A stretch of DNA of 64,000 nucleotides from Clostridium sp. AF37-5 (GTDB lineage: Bacteria > Bacillota > Clostridia > Lachnospirales > Lachnospiraceae), in the NCBI RefSeq assembly GCF_003477605.1, contig NZ_QUDR01000004.1, positions 27,942 to 91,941 of the forward strand, in the 5' to 3' direction. Numbering within the stretch: position 1 is the first letter of the stretch; every line of letters begins with the position of its first letter. The translations under genes were made by a program, and so were the position numbers. Under the pieces are notes generated by a model. That model ran no database searches, was not told where the DNA came from, and was given only the letters and a program-made list of their open reading frames with translations. Shown here piece after piece: positions 9,091 through 17,387 of this stretch.

Positions 9091-9119
9091 ATGATAACGC
9101 TGTCACAATCGAATGTCAA
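9091..9119 (-). promoter_or_regulatory. htpG promoter
   Basis: TTGACA (9114-9119) is separated by 17 bp from TATCAT (9091-9096) on the minus strand, about 45 bp before the htpG start. Confidence 0.8.
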
Positions 9120-9126
9120 GAAAAAT

Positions 9127-9153
9127 TTAGCACTCATTAAAGTTGAGTGCTAA
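9127..9153 (-). promoter_or_regulatory. CIRCE operator (HrcA-binding site)
   Basis: TTAGCACTC-9 bp-GAGTGCTAA is an exact match to the CIRCE consensus. It lies 7 bp upstream of the -35 box of htpG, whereas the best-studied CIRCEs lie downstream of the promoter. It also covers the last codons and stop of the upstream DUF5721 gene. Confidence 0.93.
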
Positions 9154-9583
9154 CAATTTCATGTTTCTTTATAAATTGCAGACAATTGTCATCCCACGCT
9201 TCTTGCCCTTTTTTATCCAGAGAAAACTCCTTTTGCATATATCCGGTCACAAACTGAAGTTTTTCCTTTTCATAGCGGATTTGAATCGAGCCGACATCTC
9301 CATTTGGCATGTAATGACAAAAATCAAAAAGCATCTTCTGTGGCACTTTATTTCCTTTTATCCACGAAAAAACAAATGTTTTCATCATATTCCATGTAAC
9401 CAGACCGGTTTCATCTGTCCGTTTTTCATCACTGTCAAACCAATCATCAAAACATCTGCCGTCAATATGAAACGTGGCAAATGTTGTCACCTCGCAGGAA
9501 CGCAGATGAAAACGGTCAAACATACTGCCCTGAAACATATGCTGCATAAATTCTTTTACGCTGTCAATTTCCAATACAATCAT
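9137..9583 (-). CDS. DUF5721-like protein, function unknown
   Basis: This 148-residue soluble protein starts MIVLEIDSVKEFMQHMFQG and contains FHIDG, a central TWNMMKTFVFSWIKG and CHYMPNGDVGSIQIRY. It resembles DUF5721 proteins, small conserved Lachnospiraceae proteins without known function. The gene lies directly upstream of htpG on the same strand, and the CIRCE operator of htpG overlaps its 3' end. Family assignment is from memory of the pattern and moderately sure. Confidence 0.7.
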   Translation of the reverse strand: MIVLEIDSVKEFMQHMFQGSMFDRFHLRSCEVTTFATFHIDGRCFDDWFDSDEKRTDETGLVTWNMMKTFVFSWIKGNKVPQKMLFDFCHYMPNGDVGSIQIRYEKEKLQFVTGYMQKEFSLDKKGQEAWDDNCLQFIKKHEIVSTQL

Positions 9584-9672
9584 TTCGTATATTATCCTTC
9601 CTAACTGCTCATACTAGCATTGTTGCAAAGTAACAAAATTCACTCTATGTAGTGAAAGAATGGAGGCCAATT

Positions 9673-9864
9673 ATGCGTGCAGATGAACAAACTTACCGCG
9701 AGGTAGCAAAAAACTGTAGTGCCTATGAAGTCAAGGACTGCTGTAGCTGCAGCAACAAATCCGGCAATGTCAATGTTTCCTGCGTAACATGTAAACATTT
9801 TACGTCTGACAAACATTGTTCTTTGGACTTGTTCGATCCAATCGTGGAAAACCACAATCTTTAG
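9673..9864 (+). CDS. Small cysteine-rich protein
   Basis: The 63-residue protein has seven cysteines (C15, C23, C24, C26, C37, C40, C49), including CxxC and a later Cys spaced like a small zinc-binding knuckle, and ends LDLFDPIVENHNL. An upstream ATG at 9652 exists, but GGAGG sits 6 nt before 9673. It lies divergent from the DUF5721 gene and its 3' end overlaps the convergent GH13 gene by 4 bp. The family is not recognised; a metal or redox role is only suggested by the cysteines. Confidence 0.65.
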   Translation: MRADEQTYREVAKNCSAYEVKDCCSCSNKSGNVNVSCVTCKHFTSDKHCSLDLFDPIVENHNL

Positions 9865-11717
9865 GCATTTTTATGCCCTTTTGCCGGGATTTTCTTCTTA
9901 CCGGAAGTCCCGGCAGTTTTTTTAACCGGTACATTCTCAAAAACGGCAATTGAGCGCGGTGCCAGTTCATATTTCTTTCCATCCACTGCCATTTCCATAG
10001 TATTTGAAGTATCAAATACCCGTTTCCATTCTTTATTTTTTTCAATTTCCGGGAGATAAAATACATGTGGCTCCCAGTGAAAATTAAATGCAAAATACAA
10101 GGAATTTCCGCCGTAATAGCCACCGAAAAACAAAACACCAAGTTCCCTGCTATAATAAGAAAACCTCGCATTCCACGGCTCTACTCCGTGACAGGATACA
10201 TCCGGTGCACCAAGCCCCTCAGAATCCATACCGGTCAAATACCGTCTGCTCTGATAGAGAGGATGTTCTTTACGAAACTCAATCAGCTTCTTTACATAGG
10301 AAAATAATTCTTTATTTTTCTCTAACAGACTCCAATCAAGCCACGTAATCGCGTTATCCTGACAATATGCATTATTATTTCCTTTTTGTGTATTTCCAAA
10401 TTCATCCCCAGCTAAAATTCTAGGCGATGCCATACCAAGCATAAGCATAAGAAATGCATTTCGTTCCTGACTGGCACGTTTTTCACGGACTTCTTTTTTT
10501 CTCGAAGGTCCTTCTGCCCCACAATTCCAGCTGTAGTTATACTCTGTTCCATCGAGATTCTTTTCTCCGTTTGCCTCGTTATGCTTCACATCATAAGACA
10601 CCAAATCCCGCAGAGTAAATCCGTTATGCCCGGTAATCGAGTGAACCATGGCAACTCCTTTTTTCTGCTCGCGGAATTGATAATAAAAATCCTCAACCTG
10701 TCCTTCATCACTTTTTAGAAAACGTCTTGCCGTCACCAAAAAACGGTCATTCATCTCGCAGAACATTTCCTGACCGGCTTCATAGCCACATTCATCCCAG
10801 TGATAACCAAATAATTTCAAATGGGATAGAACCGGGTCCTGTCGCAGCCATTCAACAGACACACACTCCTGATTAAACCGAAAACCGTCGATATGAAAAC
10901 GCAGTGCATAATACCGCATACAAGTCAGCATAAATTCAGGCGAAACATCCTTAAAATAAAAATCCATCACCACGTTCATCCCCTGTGAATGAACTGCTTT
11001 AATCAGCTTCTGAAACTCCTTTGCCTGTTCACCCTCTTTTGCTGCATAACCAGCCTTCGGGGCAAAATAAAACGCATCCTCTGTATAGCCCCAGTAATTA
11101 ACTTTCTTTAAATCCACGCCATTTTCATCATGCATACATTCATTAAAATCATATGCCGGCATGAGTAACAGCGTATTTACCCCTAAATCTTTCAAATAAG
11201 AAAGCTTTTCCTCCATACCGGAAAATGTACCCGGATTTTTTACATTTGACGACTTATGTTTCGTAAATCCACGGACGTGGCATTGATATAAAATCATATC
11301 ACGCGCCGGAATCTTTTTCCAATTTTCTCCTGTCCAGTCAAAATCCTGAAAATCAAAACAAGCTCTCACTTTTCCCTGACGTCTGCCAAAGTACTCTCTT
11401 CCGGTAATCATTCTGGCATAAGAATCGCAAAAAGTTTCACCATCTGCCACAAAAAAATAAGGCATTCCCTGAAGCCTGTCTGCCAAATTCTCCGCTTGTA
11501 AGACAACTGTAAAATAATCTTCCATCCCGCATATTTTCGCCGGATACATCGGAAACAGTTTCCGCTTCCCCTCTGCTATGACTGCCAACTGACATTTCTT
11601 CGCTTTTGGCCGCCAGACAGAAACCAAAACCTCATTTTCATTCTGTCTTCTGACACCGCATGAAAATTCCTGCTGCATCTCATATGGTCTTGTCTTTATC
11701 ATCTCGAATAATGTCAT
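9861..11717 (-). CDS. Glycogen-debranching/isoamylase homologue, probably inactive (GH13)
   Basis: The 618 residues follow the GlgX/isoamylase plan: N-terminal beta domain, then a TIM barrel starting at ILYQCHVRGFT, with HNGFTLRDLVSY followed by KHNEANGEKNLDG, and AGDEFGNTQKGNNN. The GH13 catalytic residues are replaced: the nucleophile position is Asn282 (GFRFN, normally GFRFD), the acid/base position is Tyr305 (GYHWD, normally GEPWD), and the transition-state Asp is Asn365 (HN for HD). The N-H of region I is also lost (DFYFKD, 252-257). Substrate-like binding may persist without hydrolysis. GGAGG precedes the ATG by 9 nt, and the gene is intact and not decaying. Confidence 0.85.
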   Translation of the reverse strand: MTLFEMIKTRPYEMQQEFSCGVRRQNENEVLVSVWRPKAKKCQLAVIAEGKRKLFPMYPAKICGMEDYFTVVLQAENLADRLQGMPYFFVADGETFCDSYARMITGREYFGRRQGKVRACFDFQDFDWTGENWKKIPARDMILYQCHVRGFTKHKSSNVKNPGTFSGMEEKLSYLKDLGVNTLLLMPAYDFNECMHDENGVDLKKVNYWGYTEDAFYFAPKAGYAAKEGEQAKEFQKLIKAVHSQGMNVVMDFYFKDVSPEFMLTCMRYYALRFHIDGFRFNQECVSVEWLRQDPVLSHLKLFGYHWDECGYEAGQEMFCEMNDRFLVTARRFLKSDEGQVEDFYYQFREQKKGVAMVHSITGHNGFTLRDLVSYDVKHNEANGEKNLDGTEYNYSWNCGAEGPSRKKEVREKRASQERNAFLMLMLGMASPRILAGDEFGNTQKGNNNAYCQDNAITWLDWSLLEKNKELFSYVKKLIEFRKEHPLYQSRRYLTGMDSEGLGAPDVSCHGVEPWNARFSYYSRELGVLFFGGYYGGNSLYFAFNFHWEPHVFYLPEIEKNKEWKRVFDTSNTMEMAVDGKKYELAPRSIAVFENVPVKKTAGTSGKKKIPAKGHKNA

Positions 11718-11866
11718 GCAATCCTTCCTCCGTAATTTCTAAAACAATTCGTCCAAATTAAGAACTTTTCTTTTATTATACCGAAAAAGAGTGGAAGTAA
11801 CAAGAAAAATATGATAAAATAGAAGTCGACACAAATAATCTACAAATCTGGGAAAGGAGATTTTTT

Positions 11867-12511
11867 ATGTTATTAGACAGAGAATACAAAGTACCTTCCA
11901 AAACGAACAGCAAAATTAATTTAAAAGTCGTTCCGGGACATTTTGCAACGACATCTTCACACATTAATTTTTATATGGATATGACCACCTTAAAAGTTCG
12001 CCAAAAGGAAGCTTATGAAGTAGCAAGAGAAATGGCAAAAGAATACCAGTACAGCAAACCGATTGACACCATCGTATGCATGGACGGCTGTGAAATCATC
12101 GGTGCCTGCTTAGCAGAAGAACTGAACAAAAACGGTATTATGTCATTAAACCAGCATGACAGTCTGTATGTCATTACACCGGAGTTTGACGGAAACGGAC
12201 AGATGATTTTCCGCGACAACTTACAGCCGATGGTAAGAGGAAAGAACATACTTCTTCTTTTAGCATCCGCAACAACCGGACGTACCATCGCCAGAAGTCT
12301 GGAGTGCATTCAGTACTACGGCGGTATCATTCAAGGCATTTCAGCAATTTTCAGCGCAGCAAAAGAAATTTACGGTGAGCCTGTCCACTGCATCTTCTCA
12401 ACAGAGGATTTGCCGGACTATAACACCTTCACACCAAGTGAATGTCCACACTGCAAAAACAAAGAAAAAATCGATGCGATTGTAAACGGATTCGGATATT
12501 CCGAACTGTAA
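11867..12511 (+). CDS. Phosphoribosyltransferase-family protein (PyrE-like)
   Basis: The 214-residue protein has a type I PRTase layout: a core starting near IDTIVCMDGCEIIGACLAEEL, then a PRPP-loop-like segment KNILLLLASATTGRTIARSL. At the end is CPHCKNKEKID, a possible metal site with one CxxC. The PRPP motif normally has two acidic residues before TTG (DD or ED); here these are Leu-Ala, so activity is uncertain. Annotated relatives are often called orotate phosphoribosyltransferase. SD AAAGGAG precedes the ATG. It is a single gene ending in a strong terminator. Confidence 0.75.
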   Translation: MLLDREYKVPSKTNSKINLKVVPGHFATTSSHINFYMDMTTLKVRQKEAYEVAREMAKEYQYSKPIDTIVCMDGCEIIGACLAEELNKNGIMSLNQHDSLYVITPEFDGNGQMIFRDNLQPMVRGKNILLLLASATTGRTIARSLECIQYYGGIIQGISAIFSAAKEIYGEPVHCIFSTEDLPDYNTFTPSECPHCKNKEKIDAIVNGFGYSEL

Positions 12512-12523
12512 ATCGTACATAAT

Positions 12524-12574
12524 AAAAACGGTAAATCAACGGAAATAGGTTTCCTAGATGATTTACCGTTTTTT
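12524..12574. terminator. Bidirectional terminator between PRTase and pepD
   Basis: A perfect stem (AACGGTAAATCA / TGATTTACCGTT) with an inner GGAAA/TTTCC stem, A-run before and T-run after, lies between the convergent genes. Confidence 0.85.
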
Positions 12575-12575
12575 G

Positions 12576-14027
12576 TCATTTCAACTGTTTCAATATTTCA
12601 AGCAGATATTCCCACGTTCGTTTCACGCTTTCCACATCCATACTCTCTTTCGGCGTGTGGATATCTTTCATATCCGGTCCAAACGAGACACAGTCAAGTC
12701 CCGGTATTTTCCCGGCAAAAATACCACATTCCACCCCTGCATGAAGTGCCTCCACAATAGGTTCTCTGCCATATTGCTCTTCAAATATCCGGCACATCAA
12801 ATCACGCAGCGGTGAATTTTCCAGATACTCCCATGCCGGATAATCTCCATTTGTGGTAACCGTGCCGCCTAATGTTTTTGTCAGACAGGCAATCCTTTCA
12901 AGCAGCGCCCGCTTTTCCGACTCCACACTGCTTCGCACCGAAAATGACAGTGAAACATGGTCTCTCTCCGTCTTCATAATTCCTAAATTTAACGAAGTCT
13001 GAACAAGTCCTTTCATTTGAAAACTCATCTTCTGAATTCCTCCCGGCAGACAAAGAAGGGCGGTAATCATCTTATCCGCAGAATCTTTCGTCATTGCCAA
13101 TTCTTTTTCTACGATTGTAGTCTTCTTTACTTCCACCAAAATCAATGGGTCTGTTTCCAAAAACTCATGTTTTATTTCAGAGGAAATCTCAGCAATCTTA
13201 GTATTGATTTCAGGCTGCCATTTTTCCGGACATACAATAACTGCTTCTGCCTGTCTCGGAATGGCATTATCTTTCAACCCACCATTTAATGAACACAGAG
13301 AAAATGGAATTTCTTTATGCAGTTCATAGAGAGCCCTTCCTAATATCTGACAGGCATTGGCGCGCCCCTTATCAATTTCAACACCGGAATGGCCTCCCAT
13401 TAAACCACTGACAGAAATAACGTATTTCTCCCCATCGCCTGTCTCAAAGGAAAGTGGAAGTTCCACCTGCGCTGTCACACCACCGGCACAGCTGACTAAC
13501 AAATGCCCCTCATCTTCGGAATCCAAATTCAACATCGTTTTTGCACGAAGAGGTGAAGTATCCAAAGCTGTGGCACCTAACATTCCGATTTCTTCATCTA
13601 CCGTAAGCACAATCTCCAACGGCGGGTGTGGATATTCATCCGTCTCCAATAAAGCAAGAGCATACGCAACGGCAATACCGTCATCTCCCCCAAGCGTTGT
13701 TTTTTCTGCTGTCACAATGCCATCTTCCACCTGCAGACAAAGTCCATCCGTCTCAAAATCAATGTCACAGCCCTCTTCTTTTTCACAGACCATATCCAAA
13801 TGCCCCTGCAGCATAACCGGAGCCGAATTCTCATATCCTTTTATGCCGTCTTTCCATATTATCACATTGTTATATTCATCCTGCAAATAAGTAAGGTGAT
13901 GCTCTTTTGCAAAAGAAACACAATAATCACTGATTTTTTTCGTATTTCCCGAACCATGCGGTATGCCACAGATTTCTTCAAAATAATGCATCACACGTGC
14001 CGGTTCTAATGCTCCCAAAACACTCAT
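12576..14027 (-). CDS. pepD: Cytosol non-specific dipeptidase (Xaa-His dipeptidase), M20 family
   Basis: This is a two-zinc aminoacyl-histidine dipeptidase of 483 residues. The metal motifs are visible: LQGHLDMVCEK (His and Asp), GGDDGIAVAYALA, and TVDEEIGMLGA with the catalytic and ligand Glu. HAGVECG and the C-terminal GPDMKDIHTPKE carry further ligands. The frame extends to a TTG at 14033, but GGAGG stands 8 nt before the ATG at 14027. It is a single gene between two convergent or divergent neighbours and probably recycles peptides. Confidence 0.93.
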   Translation of the reverse strand: MSVLGALEPARVMHYFEEICGIPHGSGNTKKISDYCVSFAKEHHLTYLQDEYNNVIIWKDGIKGYENSAPVMLQGHLDMVCEKEEGCDIDFETDGLCLQVEDGIVTAEKTTLGGDDGIAVAYALALLETDEYPHPPLEIVLTVDEEIGMLGATALDTSPLRAKTMLNLDSEDEGHLLVSCAGGVTAQVELPLSFETGDGEKYVISVSGLMGGHSGVEIDKGRANACQILGRALYELHKEIPFSLCSLNGGLKDNAIPRQAEAVIVCPEKWQPEINTKIAEISSEIKHEFLETDPLILVEVKKTTIVEKELAMTKDSADKMITALLCLPGGIQKMSFQMKGLVQTSLNLGIMKTERDHVSLSFSVRSSVESEKRALLERIACLTKTLGGTVTTNGDYPAWEYLENSPLRDLMCRIFEEQYGREPIVEALHAGVECGIFAGKIPGLDCVSFGPDMKDIHTPKESMDVESVKRTWEYLLEILKQLK

Positions 14028-14101
14028 TGTCAATTCCTCCTTGCTCTGTGTAAACTTTTTTCACTTCTATTGTATGAATCCACATTCTCTGTGTCAAGCA
14101 A

Positions 14102-14130
14102 TTGTAATTTACCCAAAAAGGTGCTAAACT
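14102..14130 (+). promoter_or_regulatory. tyrA promoter
   Basis: TTGTAA (14102-14107) is separated by 17 bp from TAAACT (14125-14130). It directly abuts the ATG at 14131, which would be upstream of the transcript start and thus cannot be used. This supports the start at 14170. Confidence 0.65.
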
Positions 14131-14169
14131 ATGTTTATTAACTTTGCAAAGAATGGAGATTATTATGCT

Positions 14170-15273
14170 ATGAAACATTTAGAACTTGGCTTTGTCGGAT
14201 TTGGACTCATTGGCGGTTCCATCGCAAGATCACTCAAAAAACAAAATGAGGATGTGTCCGTACACGTCTATTCCAGAAGAAAAAATCCGGCACTTGATGA
14301 GGGCATGGCGGAAGGAATTATTGATTCTATCTGGTATGAAATTGATGAGCGTTTTTCCACCTGCGACATCATTTTTCTCTGTGCGCCGGTTCTAAAAAAT
14401 ACAGACTATCTGTCCGTCTTAAAACCGCTGTTGAAACCTGGCTGCATTCTTACCGATGTTGGAAGTGTAAAGGGAAATATCTGCAAAAAGGCAGCCGAAC
14501 TTGGACTTAGCCGCCAGTTTATCGGCGGACACCCAATGGCCGGTTCCGAAAAAACGGGGTTCGAAAATTCCACTGATATTTTGTTGGAAAATGCATACTA
14601 TTTATTGACACCATTTGAGGAGACGCCGTTAGAAAACTTGTCTCTGTTAAAAGAATTGGTAGCAAAAACCGGTGCAAACTGTGTCGTTTTATCACCATCG
14701 GAACATGATAAAATCACTGCTGCCATCAGCCATGTGCCACACATTATCGCCGTTTCCCTGGTTAATATGGTTCGCACAAGTGACAACGAGGAACAGAATA
14801 TGAAAGCATTTGCCGCCGGCGGTTTCAAAGATATTACAAGAATTGCCTCGTCCTCTCCACAGATGTGGCAGGATATTTGCTTAGCAAACAGCGAAAGCAT
14901 TGATTATTTTCTCTCCCATTTCGAAAAGCAGATTGAAGATTTCCGCCACATGATAGCAGAAAAAGACGGTGCTTCCATTCAGGACGAATTTCACACAGCA
15001 GGCGACTACAGGGATTCCATCCCGGCAAAGAAAAGCAGTGTAATTGCCCGTTCGTATGATTTATTCATAAACATCGATGACCGTGCCGGCGCCATTGCCA
15101 CAATCGCCACGATTCTGTCCGTGAACGGCATCAGCATCAAAAATATCGGCATCATTCATAACCGTGAATATGTAGATGGTGTTATGAAACTGGAACTTTA
15201 CAAAGAAGATGATGAGAAAAAAGCAAGAGAGCTTTTAATCCAGAATCGATATGATATTGTGGATAGGGATTAA
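14170..15273 (+). CDS. tyrA: Prephenate dehydrogenase with C-terminal ACT domain
   Basis: This enzyme converts prephenate to 4-hydroxyphenylpyruvate with NAD in tyrosine synthesis. The Rossmann motif GFVGFGLIGGS is followed by VYSRR, the signatures GGHPMAGSEKTG and SHVPH, and a C-terminal ACT domain (about residues 295-367, DDRAGAIATIATILSVNGI) that suggests tyrosine feedback. An in-frame ATG at 14131 lies directly at the promoter -10, so the ATG at 14170 with GGAG 11 nt upstream is chosen (367 residues). It stands alone, not in an aro operon. Confidence 0.93.
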   Translation: MKHLELGFVGFGLIGGSIARSLKKQNEDVSVHVYSRRKNPALDEGMAEGIIDSIWYEIDERFSTCDIIFLCAPVLKNTDYLSVLKPLLKPGCILTDVGSVKGNICKKAAELGLSRQFIGGHPMAGSEKTGFENSTDILLENAYYLLTPFEETPLENLSLLKELVAKTGANCVVLSPSEHDKITAAISHVPHIIAVSLVNMVRTSDNEEQNMKAFAAGGFKDITRIASSSPQMWQDICLANSESIDYFLSHFEKQIEDFRHMIAEKDGASIQDEFHTAGDYRDSIPAKKSSVIARSYDLFINIDDRAGAIATIATILSVNGISIKNIGIIHNREYVDGVMKLELYKEDDEKKARELLIQNRYDIVDRD

Positions 15274-15276
15274 CAC

Positions 15277-16170
15277 CTATCCACAAAAATAAGTAATTGC
15301 CTGCGGATGATTTTGAATCACCGCTTTTTTATGTTTTCCACCATTTTCCCCATCCAGCGTATACGCTAACGCTTCCTTACAACTGATTTCCACATGGGAA
15401 CTGTGTATCACCTTCACATGCGAATTTGCCTTTCCGTGCAGTAAAAATGCCATTACCTGATTCAACTCAATCGGATTTTTCGGTGTTTTCACAAAAATCC
15501 CATCAAGCAGACCATCTTTTAAACTGACACTGTTTTTCTTATATAATTTTAATCCTGCTACCGATTTTGCATTTGTCACCATACCAAGAATACAATCCTG
15601 CTCCCAAGCTTCCAAATCTGTCTGCACCTTTATATGATAACTTTTAGTTTTTCCCAACTTTACCGCACCATCTAAAATATAGGCCGTCTTTCCAAACAAG
15701 TTTTTCGTCGCCTGTGGTGTTTCATAAGAAACCGAGGTAAAAGCTCCAAATGCCGCTACATAGGAAAAGAAATTACCGTTCATGTCCCCGACATCATAAG
15801 CATCCTTTTTGTCCCCCACCGCAATCTGTGCACAGGGAATCACTCGTTTTGGCAGCCTGATACTATTTGCAAAATCATTCACCGTTCCGGTTGGAATATA
15901 ACCACAGGCCGGACGCATATCGGGTGGCAAAGCCATCAAGCCATGAATCACCTCATGCAGTGTACCATCGCCGCCGCTGCATATCACACGGTCACAGCCG
16001 ATTCCCTTTTGTATAATATATTCGGCTGCATCTCCAGCCTTCTGTGTTGCCGCAATCGAAACATCCCACTGTCTTTTCATCATCAAATCTATGATATCGG
16101 CAAGTTTGTTCCGCAAAGTCCCCTTTCCGGCACGCGGATTATAAACGAATAACACCTTTTCTTTTTCCAT
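15277..16170 (-). CDS. Diacylglycerol-kinase-family lipid kinase (YegS/DgkB type)
   Basis: The 297-residue protein has the DAGK catalytic motifs: nucleotide loop NPRAGKG (11-17), GGDGTLHEVIHG, and PTGTVNDFANSI. It lacks membrane helices, like DgkB, which recycles diacylglycerol to phosphatidic acid. The C-terminal half matches the YegS beta sandwich, with LKDGLLDGIFVK. It lies 12 bp downstream of queA on the same strand and is probably cotranscribed. The exact lipid substrate is not evident. Confidence 0.88.
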   Translation of the reverse strand: MEKEKVLFVYNPRAGKGTLRNKLADIIDLMMKRQWDVSIAATQKAGDAAEYIIQKGIGCDRVICSGGDGTLHEVIHGLMALPPDMRPACGYIPTGTVNDFANSIRLPKRVIPCAQIAVGDKKDAYDVGDMNGNFFSYVAAFGAFTSVSYETPQATKNLFGKTAYILDGAVKLGKTKSYHIKVQTDLEAWEQDCILGMVTNAKSVAGLKLYKKNSVSLKDGLLDGIFVKTPKNPIELNQVMAFLLHGKANSHVKVIHSSHVEISCKEALAYTLDGENGGKHKKAVIQNHPQAITYFCG

Positions 16171-16182
16171 AAAAACCCCTCA

Positions 16183-17223
16183 CTAGTCGTCTAATATAAT
16201 CATCGCATCTCCAAACGAGAAGAATCGGTATCTCTCCTGCACTGCTTCTTCGTACACACGCATAACCTGCTCTTTTCCTGCAAGTGCAGAAACAAGCATT
16301 AAAAGCGTTGATTCCGGCAAATGAAAATTCGTAATCAGCACATCCATCATTTTGAAAGAATAGCCCGGATAAATGAAAATATCGGTATCGCCCTGTCCCG
16401 GCTTAAGCACACCATTTTCATCGGCAGCCGACTCAATCGTCCGGCAGCTTGTCGTTCCCACGCAGACAATCCGTCCACCGGCCTGTTTTGCCTTGTTAAT
16501 TTTATCTGCCTCTTCTTTTGTCACCTGATAAAATTCAGTATGCATATGGTGTTTCGACACATCATCCACTTTTACTGGTCTGAAAGTACCAAGCCCGACA
16601 TGAAGCGTAACATTTGCTACAAGTACTCCTTTTTCCTCTAATTTTTGAAAAAGCTCCTCCGTAAAATGGAGCCCTGCCGTTGGGGCTGCTGCCGACCCTT
16701 CGTATTTTGCATAAACGGTCTGATAACGGTTCTTATCTTTCAATGTATGCGTAATATAAGGCGGAAGCGGCATCTGTCCAAGTTGATCTAAAATCTCTTC
16801 AAAAATCCCCTCATATCGAAACTGAATCAAACGGTTTCCATCCTCTTTGACATCGACAATCTCTCCTGTCAAAATTCCATCCCCAAAAGAAATCACAGCT
16901 CCTTTACGCGCTTTTTTTCCCGGTTTTACAAGAGTTTCCCAGACATCATTCTCCATGCGTTTGAGAAGCAGAAGTTCAATTGTTGCCCCGGTATCCACTC
17001 TGGTTCCGTATAATCTTGCCGGAATTACTTTCGTATTATTCCGCACCAAGCAGTCTCCCGGCTTTAAATACTCTACAATATCCGTAAACACTCTATGCTC
17101 CACGCGCCCGGATTTCCGATGCAGCACTAAAAGTCTCGATGAACTTCTGTCCTCAAGCGGGTCTTGCGCAATCAATTCTTTTGGTAAATCATAATAAAAA
17201 TCACTCGTTTTCAACCGTCTCAT
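16183..17223 (-). CDS. queA: S-adenosylmethionine:tRNA ribosyltransferase-isomerase QueA
   Basis: QueA transfers the ribosyl moiety of SAM to preQ1-tRNA to make epoxyqueuosine. The 346-residue protein starts [20 protein letters not shown] and shows [38 protein letters not shown] and [17 protein letters not shown], all QueA signatures. The length is normal. It is the first gene of a two-gene operon with the lipid kinase; tgt, often adjacent, is not in the window. Confidence 0.96.
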   Translation of the reverse strand: MRRLKTSDFYYDLPKELIAQDPLEDRSSSRLLVLHRKSGRVEHRVFTDIVEYLKPGDCLVRNNTKVIPARLYGTRVDTGATIELLLLKRMENDVWETLVKPGKKARKGAVISFGDGILTGEIVDVKEDGNRLIQFRYEGIFEEILDQLGQMPLPPYITHTLKDKNRYQTVYAKYEGSAAAPTAGLHFTEELFQKLEEKGVLVANVTLHVGLGTFRPVKVDDVSKHHMHTEFYQVTKEEADKINKAKQAGGRIVCVGTTSCRTIESAADENGVLKPGQGDTDIFIYPGYSFKMMDVLITNFHLPESTLLMLVSALAGKEQVMRVYEEAVQERYRFFSFGDAMIILDD

Positions 17224-17246
17224 CCTCTCTGTTTTTCTGTTCCCCT

Positions 17247-17275
17247 ATTGTAGCACATGCGATGACGGTTTTCAA
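17247..17275 (-). promoter_or_regulatory. queA promoter
   Basis: TTGAAA (17270-17275) is separated by 17 bp from TACAAT (17247-17252) on the minus strand, about 25 bp before the start codon. Confidence 0.7.
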
Positions 17276-17387
17276 TTCTCGAATTTTACATAAAATTTAC
17301 GTAAAAATCAGATAAATACGTCTTTCCATTTTTGCAAATTCATTGTAAAATAGAAACAAAGAAATTGGTTTCAGAATGGAGGTATTT

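Noticed and set aside
14131..14169. Upstream ATG start for tyrA
   Set aside because: It lies immediately after the -10 box (14125-14130), so it would be upstream of the transcript start.
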